NCBI GenBank assembly: GCA_016700115.1
Contig: CP064999.1
Span: forward strand, 2,852,001 to 2,916,000
Length of the DNA: 64,000 nt
Source: Sphingobacteriales bacterium
GTDB taxonomy: Bacteria; Bacteroidota; Bacteroidia; Chitinophagales; UBA2359
Reading direction: 5' to 3'
Shown: positions 8,899 through 17,540 of the stretch, piece by piece
How the letters are laid out: each line of letters starts with the position of its first letter
Position numbering within the stretch: position 1 is the stretch's first letter
Made by a program: the position numbers and the translations under genes
The notes under the pieces: generated by a model
The model's input: only the letters and a program-made list of their open reading frames with translations
What the model was told of the DNA's origin: nothing
Database searches by the model: none

Positions 8899-8934
8899 AA
8901 AGCTGCTTTAGTTTCCGGTAAAGCAGCTTTTTTA
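8899..8934 (+). terminator. Rho-independent terminator (bidirectional)
   Basis: A perfect 12-bp stem, AAAGCTGCTTTA (8899-8910) with TAAAGCAGCTTT (8919-8930), with an 8-nt loop and T-runs on both sides. It separates the T9SS gene from the cbb3 operon. Confidence 0.8.
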
Positions 8935-9065
8935 TTTGTGAAAAATGAACCGGATTTTAATTTTGTTAAATCTTTGCAAGATGGTATAGAATCCATATAT
9001 ATCTATTTTAAAAAAACCACCTAAGAAAATATTATTAAACAAATCCGTAAAAAAGTAAGCTATAG

Positions 9066-9077
9066 TGACATAAGTCA
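9066..9077. promoter_or_regulatory. Candidate Crp/Fnr-family operator
   Basis: The perfect palindrome TGACATAAGTCA (TGAC-N4-GTCA) resembles Fnr/Dnr-type half-sites spaced by 4 bp. Its centre (9071.5) is about 41 bp upstream of the transcript start predicted from the -7 element at 9101-9108, the usual position for activation by this family. Inference: oxygen- or redox-controlled expression of the cbb3 operon. Confidence 0.45.
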
Positions 9078-9100
9078 TTTTTAAGGTTATTTTTGCCCTA

Positions 9101-9108
9101 TAACTTTG
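9101..9108 (+). promoter_or_regulatory. Candidate -7 element of the cbb3 operon
   Basis: TAACTTTG is a perfect TAnnTTTG match, 25 bp upstream of the ccoS ATG. No good -33 TTTG is present at the expected spacing, which fits an activator-dependent promoter. Confidence 0.5.
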
Positions 9109-9132
9109 CCCTCAACTTGAAAACAGTGTACT

Positions 9133-9312
9133 ATGAGTGCTATGTTTTTCTTAATAATTGCCAGTATTTTCGTAGCGGCAATTTTTTTAATTATCTTTAT
9201 TTGGGCTGTAAGGAGTGGTCAATATGACGATAGTTATACTCCCTCAGTTCGAATATTGTTTGAAGACAACAAATCTGCTTCAAAAACTGAAACCCCAGAC
9301 CAGCCAGAATAG
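9133..9312 (+). CDS. ccoS: CcoS, cbb3 oxidase maturation protein
   Basis: 59 residues, starting MSAMFFLIIASIFVAAIFLI: one N-terminal transmembrane helix, then a short polar tail with FIWAVRSGQYDD, the typical CcoS signature (hydrophobic helix, W..., then GQ(Y/F)DD). CcoS is needed for insertion of heme and copper into cbb3 oxidase. It starts the oxidase operon, 44 bp before ccoNO. The gene is short, but its sequence and position make the call firm. Confidence 0.85.
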   Translation: MSAMFFLIIASIFVAAIFLIIFIWAVRSGQYDDSYTPSVRILFEDNKSASKTETPDQPE

Positions 9313-9356
9313 AATACAATCAGAAATAACAACAGCTCACCACCAACGAGTTTACT

Positions 9357-11480
9357 ATGAGTCAAATCGAACGCTTTAGTTATGACAATGTTCATGCCCG
9401 AAATTTTGCCTATGCAACACTTTTTTGGGGCATAGTCGGCATGACAGTCGGATTTTGGATGACCTTGCAATTAATTTTTCCGGCGCTAAATTTCAGCCAT
9501 ACCACACATTTGCTGACTTTTAGTCATATCCGTCCGATTCATACCAACGCAGTTATATTTGCGTTTGTCGGAAACGGGATTTTTGCCGGTGTCTATTATT
9601 CATTGCAACGGCTTTTAAAAACAAGAATTTTTAGCGATGTACTTTCCCGAATTCATTTTTGGGGTTGGCAGTTAATCATTGTTTCTGCTGCTGTAACCTT
9701 GGCTTTGGGTTATACGGTTAGTAAAGAATATGCCGAATTAGAATGGCCGATAGATATTGCAATTGCTTTGATTTGGGTGATTTTTGGTATCAATATGATT
9801 GGTACTATTTTAAAAAGAAGAGAACGGCATTTGTATGTTGCAATCTGGTTTTTTCTGGCAACCTGGGTAACTGTTGCCATGTTGCATATTGTTAATAGCC
9901 TCGCTATTCCCGTTTCTTTTCTTAAAAGCTATCCTATTTATGCCGGTGTTCAGGATGCTTTGGTTCAATGGTGGTATGGTCATAATGCGGTCGCATTTTT
10001 CTTAACCACCCCTTATTTGGGTCTGATGTACTATTTCGTACCGAAAGCAGTCAACCGTCCTGTTTATTCTTACAGGTTATCCATTATTCACTTTTGGGCA
10101 CTAATTTTCCTCTATATTTGGGCAGGTCCTCACCATTTATTGTATAGTTCTTTACCAGATTGGGCACAATCTCTCGGTACTGTTTTCTCTGTAATGTTAA
10201 TCGCACCGTCCTGGGGAGGTATGATCAATGGGTTACTCACGCTTCGGGGTGCTTGGGACAGGGTTAGAAATGAGCCGGTGTTGAAGTTTTTTGTCGTGGC
10301 AATCACTGCCTACGGGATGTCCACTTTTGAAGGTCCAATGCTGTCGTTTAAAAATGTAAACGCCATCAGCCACTTTACCGATTGGACTATCGCACACGTT
10401 CATGTTGGCGCTTTAGGATGGAATGGATTCCTTACCTTTGGCATGTTTTATTGGCTGTTTCCAAAAATGTTTAATGTAAAACTGTATTCACAAAGATTAG
10501 CCAATATACATTTCTGGATTGGAACTTTGGGTATTATTTTTTATGCTGTTCCAATATATTGGGCCGGTTTTACTCAAAGCCTGATGTGGAAACAATTTAC
10601 TCCGGAAGGTACACTGTTATACCCCAACTTCCTGGAAACACTGATTCAAATAGTTCCAATGTATGCCATGCGGTCATTTGGAGGTTTATTATACCTGATT
10701 GGAGCATTTGTGATGGCATATAATATTTACAAAACTGTGGCAGCCGGTAAATTTGTGGCAAATGAAGAGGCAGAGGCTCCTGCTCTTGATAAGAACGAAG
10801 TAGTTCATACAGGGCATTGGCATCGTTGGATAGAACGTCGCCCTGTTCAAATGTTAATTGCCAGTTTAGTCGTTGTTTTAATCGGTGGTATTGTAGAAAT
10901 GGTTCCGATGTTTATGATTAAGTCAAACATTCCGACCATTGCTTCCGTAAAACCATATACTCCATTAGAGTTGGAAGGCAGAGATATTTATGTAAGGGAA
11001 GGTTGCTATGTTTGTCATTCACAAATGGTTCGTCCTTTCCGTTCAGAAACCGAACGTTACGGTGAATACTCAAAATCCGGTGAATTTGTTTACGATCATC
11101 CTTTCCAATGGGGATCTAAACGTACCGGACCTGATTTGCACAGAATTGGCGGAAAGTATCCGAATACCTGGCATTACAACCACATGTTCGACCCTCAAAG
11201 TATGTCTCCGGGTTCATTAATGCCAGCTTATCCATGGTTATTGGATAACGATTTGGATGTAACCTACACAGCCAAAAAAATCAGAGTGATGCAATATTTA
11301 GGAGTTCCTTATGAACAGGGATATGATCAGCAGGCTGTGAATGATTTAAACAAACAGGCTGATATGATTGCAGCAGACCTGAAACAAAACGGAAAAATTG
11401 AAACCCCCGGTAATAAAGAGATTATTGCTTTGATAGCTTACCTTCAGAGATTAGGTACTGATATCAAAGTAAAAGAATAG
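9357..11480 (+). CDS. ccoNO: Fused cbb3 oxidase subunits I and II (CcoN-CcoO)
   Basis: 707 residues. Residues 1 to ~480 are the 12-helix heme-copper subunit CcoN, with candidate heme and CuB ligands in HTNAVIFAF, WWYGHNAVAFF, AGPHHLLYSS and AHVHVGALGWNG. After one more transmembrane helix (about 505-525) comes the CcoO monoheme cytochrome c domain, with heme motif CYVCH near residue 550, the adjoining SQMVRPF and a distal Met region (GSLMPAYPWLL). In most proteobacteria ccoN and ccoO are separate genes; the fusion is known in Bacteroidota. It reduces O2 to water at the inner membrane, taking electrons through CcoP. Confidence 0.95.
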   Translation: MSQIERFSYDNVHARNFAYATLFWGIVGMTVGFWMTLQLIFPALNFSHTTHLLTFSHIRPIHTNAVIFAFVGNGIFAGVYYSLQRLLKTRIFSDVLSRIHFWGWQLIIVSAAVTLALGYTVSKEYAELEWPIDIAIALIWVIFGINMIGTILKRRERHLYVAIWFFLATWVTVAMLHIVNSLAIPVSFLKSYPIYAGVQDALVQWWYGHNAVAFFLTTPYLGLMYYFVPKAVNRPVYSYRLSIIHFWALIFLYIWAGPHHLLYSSLPDWAQSLGTVFSVMLIAPSWGGMINGLLTLRGAWDRVRNEPVLKFFVVAITAYGMSTFEGPMLSFKNVNAISHFTDWTIAHVHVGALGWNGFLTFGMFYWLFPKMFNVKLYSQRLANIHFWIGTLGIIFYAVPIYWAGFTQSLMWKQFTPEGTLLYPNFLETLIQIVPMYAMRSFGGLLYLIGAFVMAYNIYKTVAAGKFVANEEAEAPALDKNEVVHTGHWHRWIERRPVQMLIASLVVVLIGGIVEMVPMFMIKSNIPTIASVKPYTPLELEGRDIYVREGCYVCHSQMVRPFRSETERYGEYSKSGEFVYDHPFQWGSKRTGPDLHRIGGKYPNTWHYNHMFDPQSMSPGSLMPAYPWLLDNDLDVTYTAKKIRVMQYLGVPYEQGYDQQAVNDLNKQADMIAADLKQNGKIETPGNKEIIALIAYLQRLGTDIKVKE

Positions 11481-11548
11481 TTCGAAAGAGTAGTGCTTTA
11501 AATCTTTATTACAAATAAAAAAGTGTGGAGTGTGATGTGTGTATAACA

Positions 11549-11591
11549 GTAACGGGTTCATCGGGTTACCTAAAAAACGATAGCCCGTTAC
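11549..11591 (+). promoter_or_regulatory. Stem-loop between ccoNO and ccoQ
   Basis: GTAACGGG (11549-11556) pairs with CCCGTTAC (11584-11591) around a 27-nt loop; an alternative GTAAC/GTTAC pairing exists inside. No T-tract follows, so it is more likely an mRNA-processing or stability element than a terminator. Confidence 0.4.
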
Positions 11592-11622
11592 TTATATAAG
11601 TCTCCCAAAAAAAGTAAAAAAC

Positions 11623-11826
11623 ATGTACAAACAAATATTACAATCGTTAGACAGTGTAGCACCGCTTGCAATAGGAGCATTGATTGCGTTTATTTTGTTT
11701 TTTATACTACTTACTATCTGGACAAGTAAGCGAAATAAAGGCTATATTCAACACATGTCTGAACTTCCTCTCGAAGACAGCAGTACAGTTTCTTATGAAT
11801 CCCCTAATCAAGTTAAATCTTTTTGA
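11623..11826 (+). CDS. ccoQ: CcoQ-like small cbb3 subunit
   Basis: 67 residues with one transmembrane helix (about 14-33, PLAIGALIAFILFFILLTIW) followed by a basic stretch TSKRNKGYI and an acidic tail. Size, topology and position between ccoNO and ccoP match CcoQ, the small stabilising subunit (family FixQ/CcoQ). Sequence conservation in this family is weak, so the call rests mainly on context. Confidence 0.7.
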   Translation: MYKQILQSLDSVAPLAIGALIAFILFFILLTIWTSKRNKGYIQHMSELPLEDSSTVSYESPNQVKSF

Positions 11827-11866
11827 AAACTTATTTTACCTCCTCTTCAAAAAAGGCATATCTACT

Positions 11867-12088
11867 ATGAAAAACAATTTGTTGGCTATACTTCTTGGAA
11901 ATTTACTCCCTCTCATTGCTTTTGCACAAAATACAGGTGCAGGTTCCGCATCAGGTAGCGACAAAGCAAACATGTTGGTAATATTAACTCTGGTAACAGG
12001 GGTAGTTGTTGTTGCTGCGGTTTTTATAGTCTTAAGGGCCATTACTACTTTGAGCAGTGAACTTCGCAAAAAGGCAATCAGAAAATAG
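11867..12088 (+). CDS. Small membrane protein resembling the CcoP N-terminus
   Basis: 73 residues from ATG 11867. A signal-like N-terminus (MKNNLLAILLGNLLPLIAFAQ) is followed by a short Gly/Ser linker and a second hydrophobic helix (about 35-57) ending in RAITTLSSELRKK. The following gene, ccoP, starts the same way: MKNLLHKSLL... FAQ, linker, helix, then RIIKTLGSELHS. The two appear to share ancestry over the signal-helix-TxxSEL part, which suggests a partial tandem duplication of ccoP. It lies 40 bp after ccoQ. It may be an accessory oxidase subunit or assembly factor; no known name. Confidence 0.65.
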   Translation: MKNNLLAILLGNLLPLIAFAQNTGAGSASGSDKANMLVILTLVTGVVVVAAVFIVLRAITTLSSELRKKAIRK

Positions 12089-12136
12089 TTTACTTTCTAA
12101 AAACAATCGGTCAACTTAAATTAAGTATTGTGTACT

Positions 12137-13138
12137 ATGAAAAATCTTCTCCATAAATCCCTGCTTGCTTTTATATTTTTCCTGATTAACACTGCAGTTT
12201 TTGCACAACAAACAGATGCAGCTGCTTCAACTACCAATTCCATGCTGACTTCCGAAAAAGTAGCCCTCATTGTTTTATTAGTGGCGGCCGGTGCTATTTT
12301 GTTGGTCATGTACACATTGTTTCGAATTATAAAAACTTTGGGATCTGAGTTACATAGCATCTACTATGCCGAAAGAGGTATTGATATTGATGCTGTTGAA
12401 CAAAAAATTGCAGCAACCCAAAAAACCTGGTGGCAAAATCTGATGCACTCGTTGACAAATGCTGTGCCGGTAGAAAAGGAAAAAGATGTGATGCTCGATC
12501 ACGATTATGATGGCATCCGTGAATTGGATAATAGTTTGCCACCGTGGTGGGTGTATATGTTTTATCTTACTATCTTCTTTGCTGTGGCCTACATTTTCCA
12601 TTACCATTTATTAGGAACCGGAAAACTTTCTGCTGCTGAATATCAAACAGAGGTGGAAAATGCGCGGATTGCACAATTAGCCCATCAAAAAGCTTTGGAA
12701 GCTAAAGGAGAAGGGCTGGATTTAACCAAATTAGTAGCCCTTACGGATGCTTCAAGCATTGAAAGCGGTAAAAGTATTTATACGACCAATTGCGTTACTT
12801 GTCATGGAAAAGCCGGTGAAGGTGGAGTAGGACCTAATTTGTCAGATGCTTATTGGATTCATGGGGGCGACATAAAAGATATTTACAATACAGTTTCTAA
12901 TGGTGTGTTAGCTAAAGGTATGGTCGCCTGGAAAACAATGTTGAAGCCTCAGAAAATTCATGAGGTGTCCAGTTATATTCTAACATTTCAGGGAACTAAC
13001 CCACCAAATGCCAAAGCTCAGGAAGGCACGCTTTTTGAACCAAAATCATCAACTCCGGCAGACAGCACCGCTAAAACAACCGATACTGCAGCCCCTGCTG
13101 ATACATCTAAAACTAAAGCCCCATCAAGTGGAAAATAA
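12137..13138 (+). CDS. ccoP: cbb3 oxidase cytochrome c subunit CcoP (monoheme)
   Basis: 333 residues from ATG 12137 (an in-frame TTG at 12128 is less likely). It has a cleavable-looking N-terminal signal (VFAQQ), a transmembrane helix at about 40-62, a cytoplasmic loop with LDHDYDGIRELDNSLPPWW (the classic CcoP motif before its main helix), a second helix at about 140-160, then a cytochrome c domain with a single heme motif CVTCH near residue 218 and a Met ligand in KGMVAW. Proteobacterial CcoP has two hemes; here there is one. The last ~30 residues are a low-complexity Thr/Ala/Ser/Pro tail. It passes electrons to CcoNO. Confidence 0.9.
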   Translation: MKNLLHKSLLAFIFFLINTAVFAQQTDAAASTTNSMLTSEKVALIVLLVAAGAILLVMYTLFRIIKTLGSELHSIYYAERGIDIDAVEQKIAATQKTWWQNLMHSLTNAVPVEKEKDVMLDHDYDGIRELDNSLPPWWVYMFYLTIFFAVAYIFHYHLLGTGKLSAAEYQTEVENARIAQLAHQKALEAKGEGLDLTKLVALTDASSIESGKSIYTTNCVTCHGKAGEGGVGPNLSDAYWIHGGDIKDIYNTVSNGVLAKGMVAWKTMLKPQKIHEVSSYILTFQGTNPPNAKAQEGTLFEPKSSTPADSTAKTTDTAAPADTSKTKAPSSGK

Positions 13139-13236
13139 GTGTGTGTTATTGTCTATAATATGCAAATTATAGCGGTACCAAAATTTTATAACCGGACTTT
13201 TCTTTTTATTTTTGATTTTTAGGGGCTATATCCATT

Positions 13237-13264
13237 AAGGTAACCTATTAGGGTTACCTTTTTT
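13237..13264 (+). terminator. Terminator after ccoP
   Basis: AAGGTAACC (13237-13245) and GGTTACCTT (13252-13260) form a 9-bp stem with a 6-nt loop followed by TTTT. It ends the structural operon 100 bp after ccoP; ccoG follows 65 bp further on. Confidence 0.7.
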
Positions 13265-13328
13265 GAACCTTTTATTTCCGGTAAGCTCTCAAACACTATA
13301 TCGGATAACCAATTTTAATATTTTTCTA

Positions 13329-14861
13329 ATGAGCGAATTGAATGTGAAAGAACTCTACGAACACGTAGATGAGTCGTTCAGGGATTCGGTATCAACTATA
13401 GACCAACATGGTAAACGTGTATGGATTTATCCCAAAAAACAAAAAGGTTTTTTTTATAAATGGCGCACTTATGTAAGTTTTTTCTTGCTGGCTTTGTTAT
13501 TCGGAATACCTTTTATAAAGGTCAATCATGAACCTTTGTTATTGTTCAATATCCTGGAACGAAAGTTCATAATATTCGGACTTACATTTTTCCCTCAGGA
13601 TTTTTACTTGTTTGGGTTGACAATGCTGACCCTGATGCTGTTCATTGTTTTGTTTACTGTTGCTTTTGGACGTTTGTTTTGCGGCTGGGCATGTCCTCAG
13701 ACTATTTTTATGGAAATGGTTTTTAGAAAAATAGAATACTGGATTGAAGGCGATGCAAACGAACAAAGAAAACTGAACGCCATGCCCTGGAATGGTGAAA
13801 AAATAAGGAAAAAAGTTTCAAAACTTTCTCTTTTTTACGGCATCTCTTTTTTTATCAGCAATACCTTTTTAGCCTATATCATTGGCATTGATCAATTATT
13901 AGACATTATCACATCACCACCTTCAGAGCATCTTGCCGGCTTTTTCAGCATGATTGCCTTTTCTGGTGTTTTCTTTTTTGTTTTCACTTATTTCCGCGAA
14001 CAAGTTTGTTTGGTTGCCTGCCCCTATGGACGATTGCAAGGAGTTTTGTTGGATAAAGACTCTATTGTTGTTGCCTATGATTTTGTAAGAGGTGAACCAA
14101 GAACAAAAATAAAAAAAGCGGATACCGTTAAACCCCAGGCTGATGCGCTCCAAATTTCAGGCGATAGCGCTTCGGTTCAAATACAACAAGCAGGTGATTG
14201 TATTGATTGTGGTTTATGTGTCAGAGTTTGTCCGACCGGAATTGACATCAGAAACGGAACTCAGCTTGAATGTATTAATTGTACTGCCTGTATAGATGCC
14301 TGCGATTCTATAATGGAAAAAGTAAATCGTCCCAAAGGCTTAATTCGTTATTCTTCATTTAATGGAATAGTCAATAAGACCCATTTCCATATTACAACCC
14401 GTATCGCGGCTTATTCCGGAGTCTTGGTTTTAATGCTTTTTTTAGTAGGATATTTACTTGTGAATCGAGGAGAAGTTGAAGCAACATTGTTGCGAACCGC
14501 GGGCACTTTATATCAGGAAGTTGATTCTGCAACCATCAGCAATCTCTATAACCTTCAATTGGTCAACAAAAGCACAAACGAATTACCGGTAACTGTAAAG
14601 ATAGCTTCTCCTGAACATGCAACTTTAAGAATTATAGGACAAAACAGTAACGAAAAAGTGAATGCTTCCAAAATTTCGGCTGTCAATGAGTTAACTTTTA
14701 CCCTAAGCAAGCAAAGTACAACCGACAAAGTATTGTTTATTGACCTGCCCAAATCTGATTTAAGCAGTAGAAATACACCAGTAGTTGTAGAAGTTTATGC
14801 GAAAGGCAAAAAAATGGATAGAATAAAAACCAATTTCATAGGACCCTTTGTTATCAAGTAG
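13329..14861 (+). CDS. ccoG: Cbb3 oxidase accessory protein CcoG (FixG/RdxA)
   Basis: 510 residues from ATG 13329 (MSELNVKEL), preferred over an upstream in-frame ATG-like start at 13263 that lies in the terminator region. Five hydrophobic helices alternate with Cys clusters: CGWACPQ after the second helix, CLVACPYGR after the fourth, then two ferredoxin-type [4Fe-4S] motifs, CIDCGLCVRVCP and CINCTACIDAC. A C-terminal Ig-like periplasmic domain follows a helix near 370. CcoG is a membrane cuprous-ion/electron-transfer factor that reduces Cu(II) to Cu(I) for cbb3 assembly. It leads an assembly gene set with fixH and the TauE/SafE-like gene. Confidence 0.93.
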   Translation: MSELNVKELYEHVDESFRDSVSTIDQHGKRVWIYPKKQKGFFYKWRTYVSFFLLALLFGIPFIKVNHEPLLLFNILERKFIIFGLTFFPQDFYLFGLTMLTLMLFIVLFTVAFGRLFCGWACPQTIFMEMVFRKIEYWIEGDANEQRKLNAMPWNGEKIRKKVSKLSLFYGISFFISNTFLAYIIGIDQLLDIITSPPSEHLAGFFSMIAFSGVFFFVFTYFREQVCLVACPYGRLQGVLLDKDSIVVAYDFVRGEPRTKIKKADTVKPQADALQISGDSASVQIQQAGDCIDCGLCVRVCPTGIDIRNGTQLECINCTACIDACDSIMEKVNRPKGLIRYSSFNGIVNKTHFHITTRIAAYSGVLVLMLFLVGYLLVNRGEVEATLLRTAGTLYQEVDSATISNLYNLQLVNKSTNELPVTVKIASPEHATLRIIGQNSNEKVNASKISAVNELTFTLSKQSTTDKVLFIDLPKSDLSSRNTPVVVEVYAKGKKMDRIKTNFIGPFVIK

Positions 14862-14929
14862 TACCTAATGATTTCATATACAATTTCTTCTAAGGTTAAA
14901 GTATTTTTTTACCGTTTAATCATCTAATT

Positions 14930-15373
14930 ATGTATATCTCCTGGGGTTGGAAAATAGTCATTCTTTATTGCTCGTTTGTCGCTATGATGTTATTTATGGT
15001 TTTTTTGTCGGTAAGGGAAAACATTGATCTGGTTGCTGATAATTACTACGAACAAGATTTGAAATATGAAACTCAAATACAGAAGATAAAAAACACCAAA
15101 AGTTTACAGAACGATATTTCTTTAAATTATGAGGCCGACAAAAAACTTTTAGTATTTGAATACCCCAATTTAGAGGAAAAATTGCAGGGGAATATCACTT
15201 TTTTCAGACCTTCGGACCGAAAACTTGATTTTGAAACACCGATTGACGCAGACAGTACCAATAAGCAAAGCATAAGTGCTTCCAATCTGAAAAGTGGATT
15301 GTGGAGGGTTAAAATAGAATGGTCAACAGGGAAAACGCCGTTTTATACAGAGCATACTGTTTTTATTGATTGA
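14930..15373 (+). CDS. fixH: FixH family cbb3 assembly protein
   Basis: 147 residues. Starts MYISWGWKIVILYCSFVAMM: one N-terminal transmembrane helix, then a motif LVADNYYEQDLKYE (about 36-49) that matches the conserved 'dnYY...l.yq..i' of FixH, and a beta-rich periplasmic domain that ends VKIEWSTGKTPFYTEHTVFID. FixH/CcoH helps CcoI and the oxidase subunits associate. It lies 68 bp after ccoG and 77 bp before the TauE/SafE-like gene, in the order found in many Bacteroidota. Confidence 0.85.
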   Translation: MYISWGWKIVILYCSFVAMMLFMVFLSVRENIDLVADNYYEQDLKYETQIQKIKNTKSLQNDISLNYEADKKLLVFEYPNLEEKLQGNITFFRPSDRKLDFETPIDADSTNKQSISASNLKSGLWRVKIEWSTGKTPFYTEHTVFID

Positions 15374-15450
15374 GTATTCAACTGAAATTTATTTTCTCCA
15401 ACCAAACCATAACTTTCAAAAAAGACCTGTTGATTAAACAATAAATTGCC

Positions 15451-16152
15451 ATGTACCTTTGGACAGCATTTACATTGGGTTTGTTGGGCAGTTTTCACTG
15501 TATTGGGATGTGTGGTCCAATTGCTTTGGCTTTGCCTTTCAGAAGTCCGGGCAAATTTCAAACAATAGCTAATGTTTTGATTTACAATGTCGGCAGAGTA
15601 TTGACGTATAGCTTTTTAGGAGCTTTATTAGGAATTGCCGGAAAAGGGATTGCGCTTTCGGGCTATCAACAGGCACTTTCAATAGTTTTGGGAATACTTC
15701 TTTTGTTGATGGCTGTTTTTTCAGTTAATTTAGATTACTGGGTACAAAGAATAGGTGTAGTCCGACAGTTCACCACCTATATCAAACAAAAATTATCCGG
15801 TTTGCTGCGTTCAAACGGAACGCTTACCCTTTTAGGTATTGGAATTTTAAATGGATTTTTACCTTGCGGTTTTGTATATATCGGTTTGGCCGCCGCCCTT
15901 ACAACTTCCGGAGTTTTAAATGGTGCTATTTTTATGGCATTATTTGGTTTGGGAACAATTCCAATGATGCTATCTGCTTCGTTGGCAGGCAATTTGATGA
16001 GCTTGAATGTCCGCCGAAAATTGCAAAACGCACTTCCGGTTATCATGATATTTTTTGCTGCCTTATTTATCCTTCGGGGACTAAACCTTGGGATTCCCTA
16101 TATCAGCCCCAAAATGGGTAAAAATCCGACAGAAAACGTAAAATGTCATTAA
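15451..16152 (+). CDS. Sulfite exporter TauE/SafE (UreH-like) membrane protein
   Basis: 233 residues with six hydrophobic helices. The first carries GLLGSFHCIGMCGPIALAL, a His/Cys/Met-containing motif typical of the SafE/DsbD-like group found at the end of cco assembly operons; a second such motif, GFLPCGFVYIGLA, lies at about 135-147. Both suggest a role in copper or thiol handling during oxidase maturation rather than sulfite export. Its position as the last gene of ccoG-fixH supports this. Substrate not established. Confidence 0.8.
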   Translation: MYLWTAFTLGLLGSFHCIGMCGPIALALPFRSPGKFQTIANVLIYNVGRVLTYSFLGALLGIAGKGIALSGYQQALSIVLGILLLLMAVFSVNLDYWVQRIGVVRQFTTYIKQKLSGLLRSNGTLTLLGIGILNGFLPCGFVYIGLAAALTTSGVLNGAIFMALFGLGTIPMMLSASLAGNLMSLNVRRKLQNALPVIMIFFAALFILRGLNLGIPYISPKMGKNPTENVKCH

Positions 16153-16490
16153 CTGTCGCTTTAAATCAGCCAACTCATTTCATCCCTCCAAGTGCCAACC
16201 TAAAAACACAAAGTTGTTTTGACCTATAGGGTTTCTCTACTCAAATATGAGGCAAGGGTAATAGACAGTGTAAGCCCGGAAATAATGCAAGACATCCGGG
16301 TATTCCAATCTTGATATGTAGATTAGATAGTTTTAACCTTATTTGCAGAGGTTTTATTCTTAATGGCGGAAATGTGTAGTAACCAAAGCCAATTTGGGTT
16401 AAAATGTTTTTAGATTAGGCTATTCTAACGGAAGGTGAATTGCCTAACCATATTAACTACTAACTTTGTAAACGATGCTGCCTAACCTCT
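16153..16490. other. Intergenic, nothing recognised
   Basis: 338 bp between convergent genes. I see no convincing ORF, RNA, repeat or strong terminator. Confidence 0.5.
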
Positions 16491-16970
16491 TTACTGATGA
16501 TAAGCAGTGTTATGTGTTAAGGGTCCACCACAATTGCTACAATTGCCTGCCGTTCCGGAACCTCCGGGACAACCTTTGCTACAGGTATAGTGCCAAACTC
16601 CTGCTGCGTTTTGAGCGGGTTCGGCAGGAGAAGGAGGGGTAGGTGAAGGAATTGTTGGAGATGTTGTTGGTGAACTATTCGTGTTGGAATGGTAAGCCGA
16701 GTTATGTGCTAAAGGACCTCCACAGGTGGCGCAATTACCGGCCGTTCCGGAACCTCCGGGACAACCTTTGCTACAGGTATAGTGCCAAACTCCTGCTGCA
16801 TTTTGAGCTGGCTCTTGAGTAGTTGTTGCATCAGGCATAGCAGGCGGGTCAGAAATTATCGTCGATTCTTTGTCTTCTTCTTGTTTGCCGGCTTCAGAAT
16901 TGCTATTACAGGCAAATAAAAAGATGGCGCAACTAAACAATAATATTGGAAGGAGTTTAAAATACTTCAT
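16491..16970 (-). CDS. Lipoprotein with two metal-binding-like Cys repeats
   Basis: 159 residues. The N-terminus has a lipoprotein signal, with lipobox LFAC (Cys at residue 21). After a Ser/Thr-rich linker there are two near-identical ~37-residue units, each starting PAQNAAGVWHYTC, then SKGCPGGSGTAGNC and a CGGPL core with a His-rich end (AYH). Each has four Cys (C-x3-C, then C-x2-C), reminiscent of the heavy-metal-binding domain 'YTCPMHPE...PGKCPKCGM'. The repeat DNA is almost identical over more than 70 bp (around 16541-16615 and 16732-16806), so the duplication is recent or under conversion. Probably an outer-envelope zinc- or copper-binding lipoprotein; function inferred only. Confidence 0.7.
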   Translation of the reverse strand: MKYFKLLPILLFSCAIFLFACNSNSEAGKQEEDKESTIISDPPAMPDATTTQEPAQNAAGVWHYTCSKGCPGGSGTAGNCATCGGPLAHNSAYHSNTNSSPTTSPTIPSPTPPSPAEPAQNAAGVWHYTCSKGCPGGSGTAGNCSNCGGPLTHNTAYHQ

Positions 16971-17540
16971 AAGGAGTTTTTTTAAATTTTGTAAAATAGT
17001 TAGCTGGAAATTGTTAATAGGTTTCAGAATTAGCCAATTGCTGTTAGAAGCTCCGTTTTAGATTAGATGCACTACTATAGTGAAAATGCAATTTTTCTAC
17101 GCTTTTCTGCCATAAAGTTATAAATAAAAACATCTACTACCCTCAGACGTACAACAATATCTAAGAATAAAACATTTTTCCTGAATTTATCCCCAAAAAA
17201 TATAAAATGATTTCTATCAAAAACGGAGCAAAGTTTCAATTATCAGGATTATAACAGAAGAAAGGAGTACCGGCAGATTGACGAAAAGCGAAATTTTGAC
17301 AAATCATGATGTTCATCAAAATCATCAATGAACCTCACTGAACAGATTATTGGCAATGATGATGCTATTAAGCAGACTATTTTCATTTGTTGGCGGGAAG
17401 ATCCTTGAAGGTATGTCTTAACATAAAATAAAACAAAGAAAGCTGCGTTTTGTTAGATTCCTTTAAAAGAGTTATACATTTCGCTAAATGTCTTATTTTG
17501 GAAGCTATTTTCAAGTTAAACACCCCCCAAAGAATTGACT
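16971..17540. other. Intergenic, nothing recognised
   Basis: 570 bp between divergently oriented genes. A 61-codon frame overlaps the next gene in another frame and looks spurious. No repeat, RNA or clear promoter octamer was identified. Confidence 0.5.

Larger units (their letters stand above)
8656..9132. other. Intergenic region before the cbb3 operon
   Basis: 477 bp without a credible gene. It holds a strong hairpin terminator (8899-8934) and, at its right end, the proposed Crp/Fnr-like palindrome and promoter of ccoS. A weak small hairpin (AAATCTG/CAGATTT, 8692-8709) follows the T9SS gene. Confidence 0.6.
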
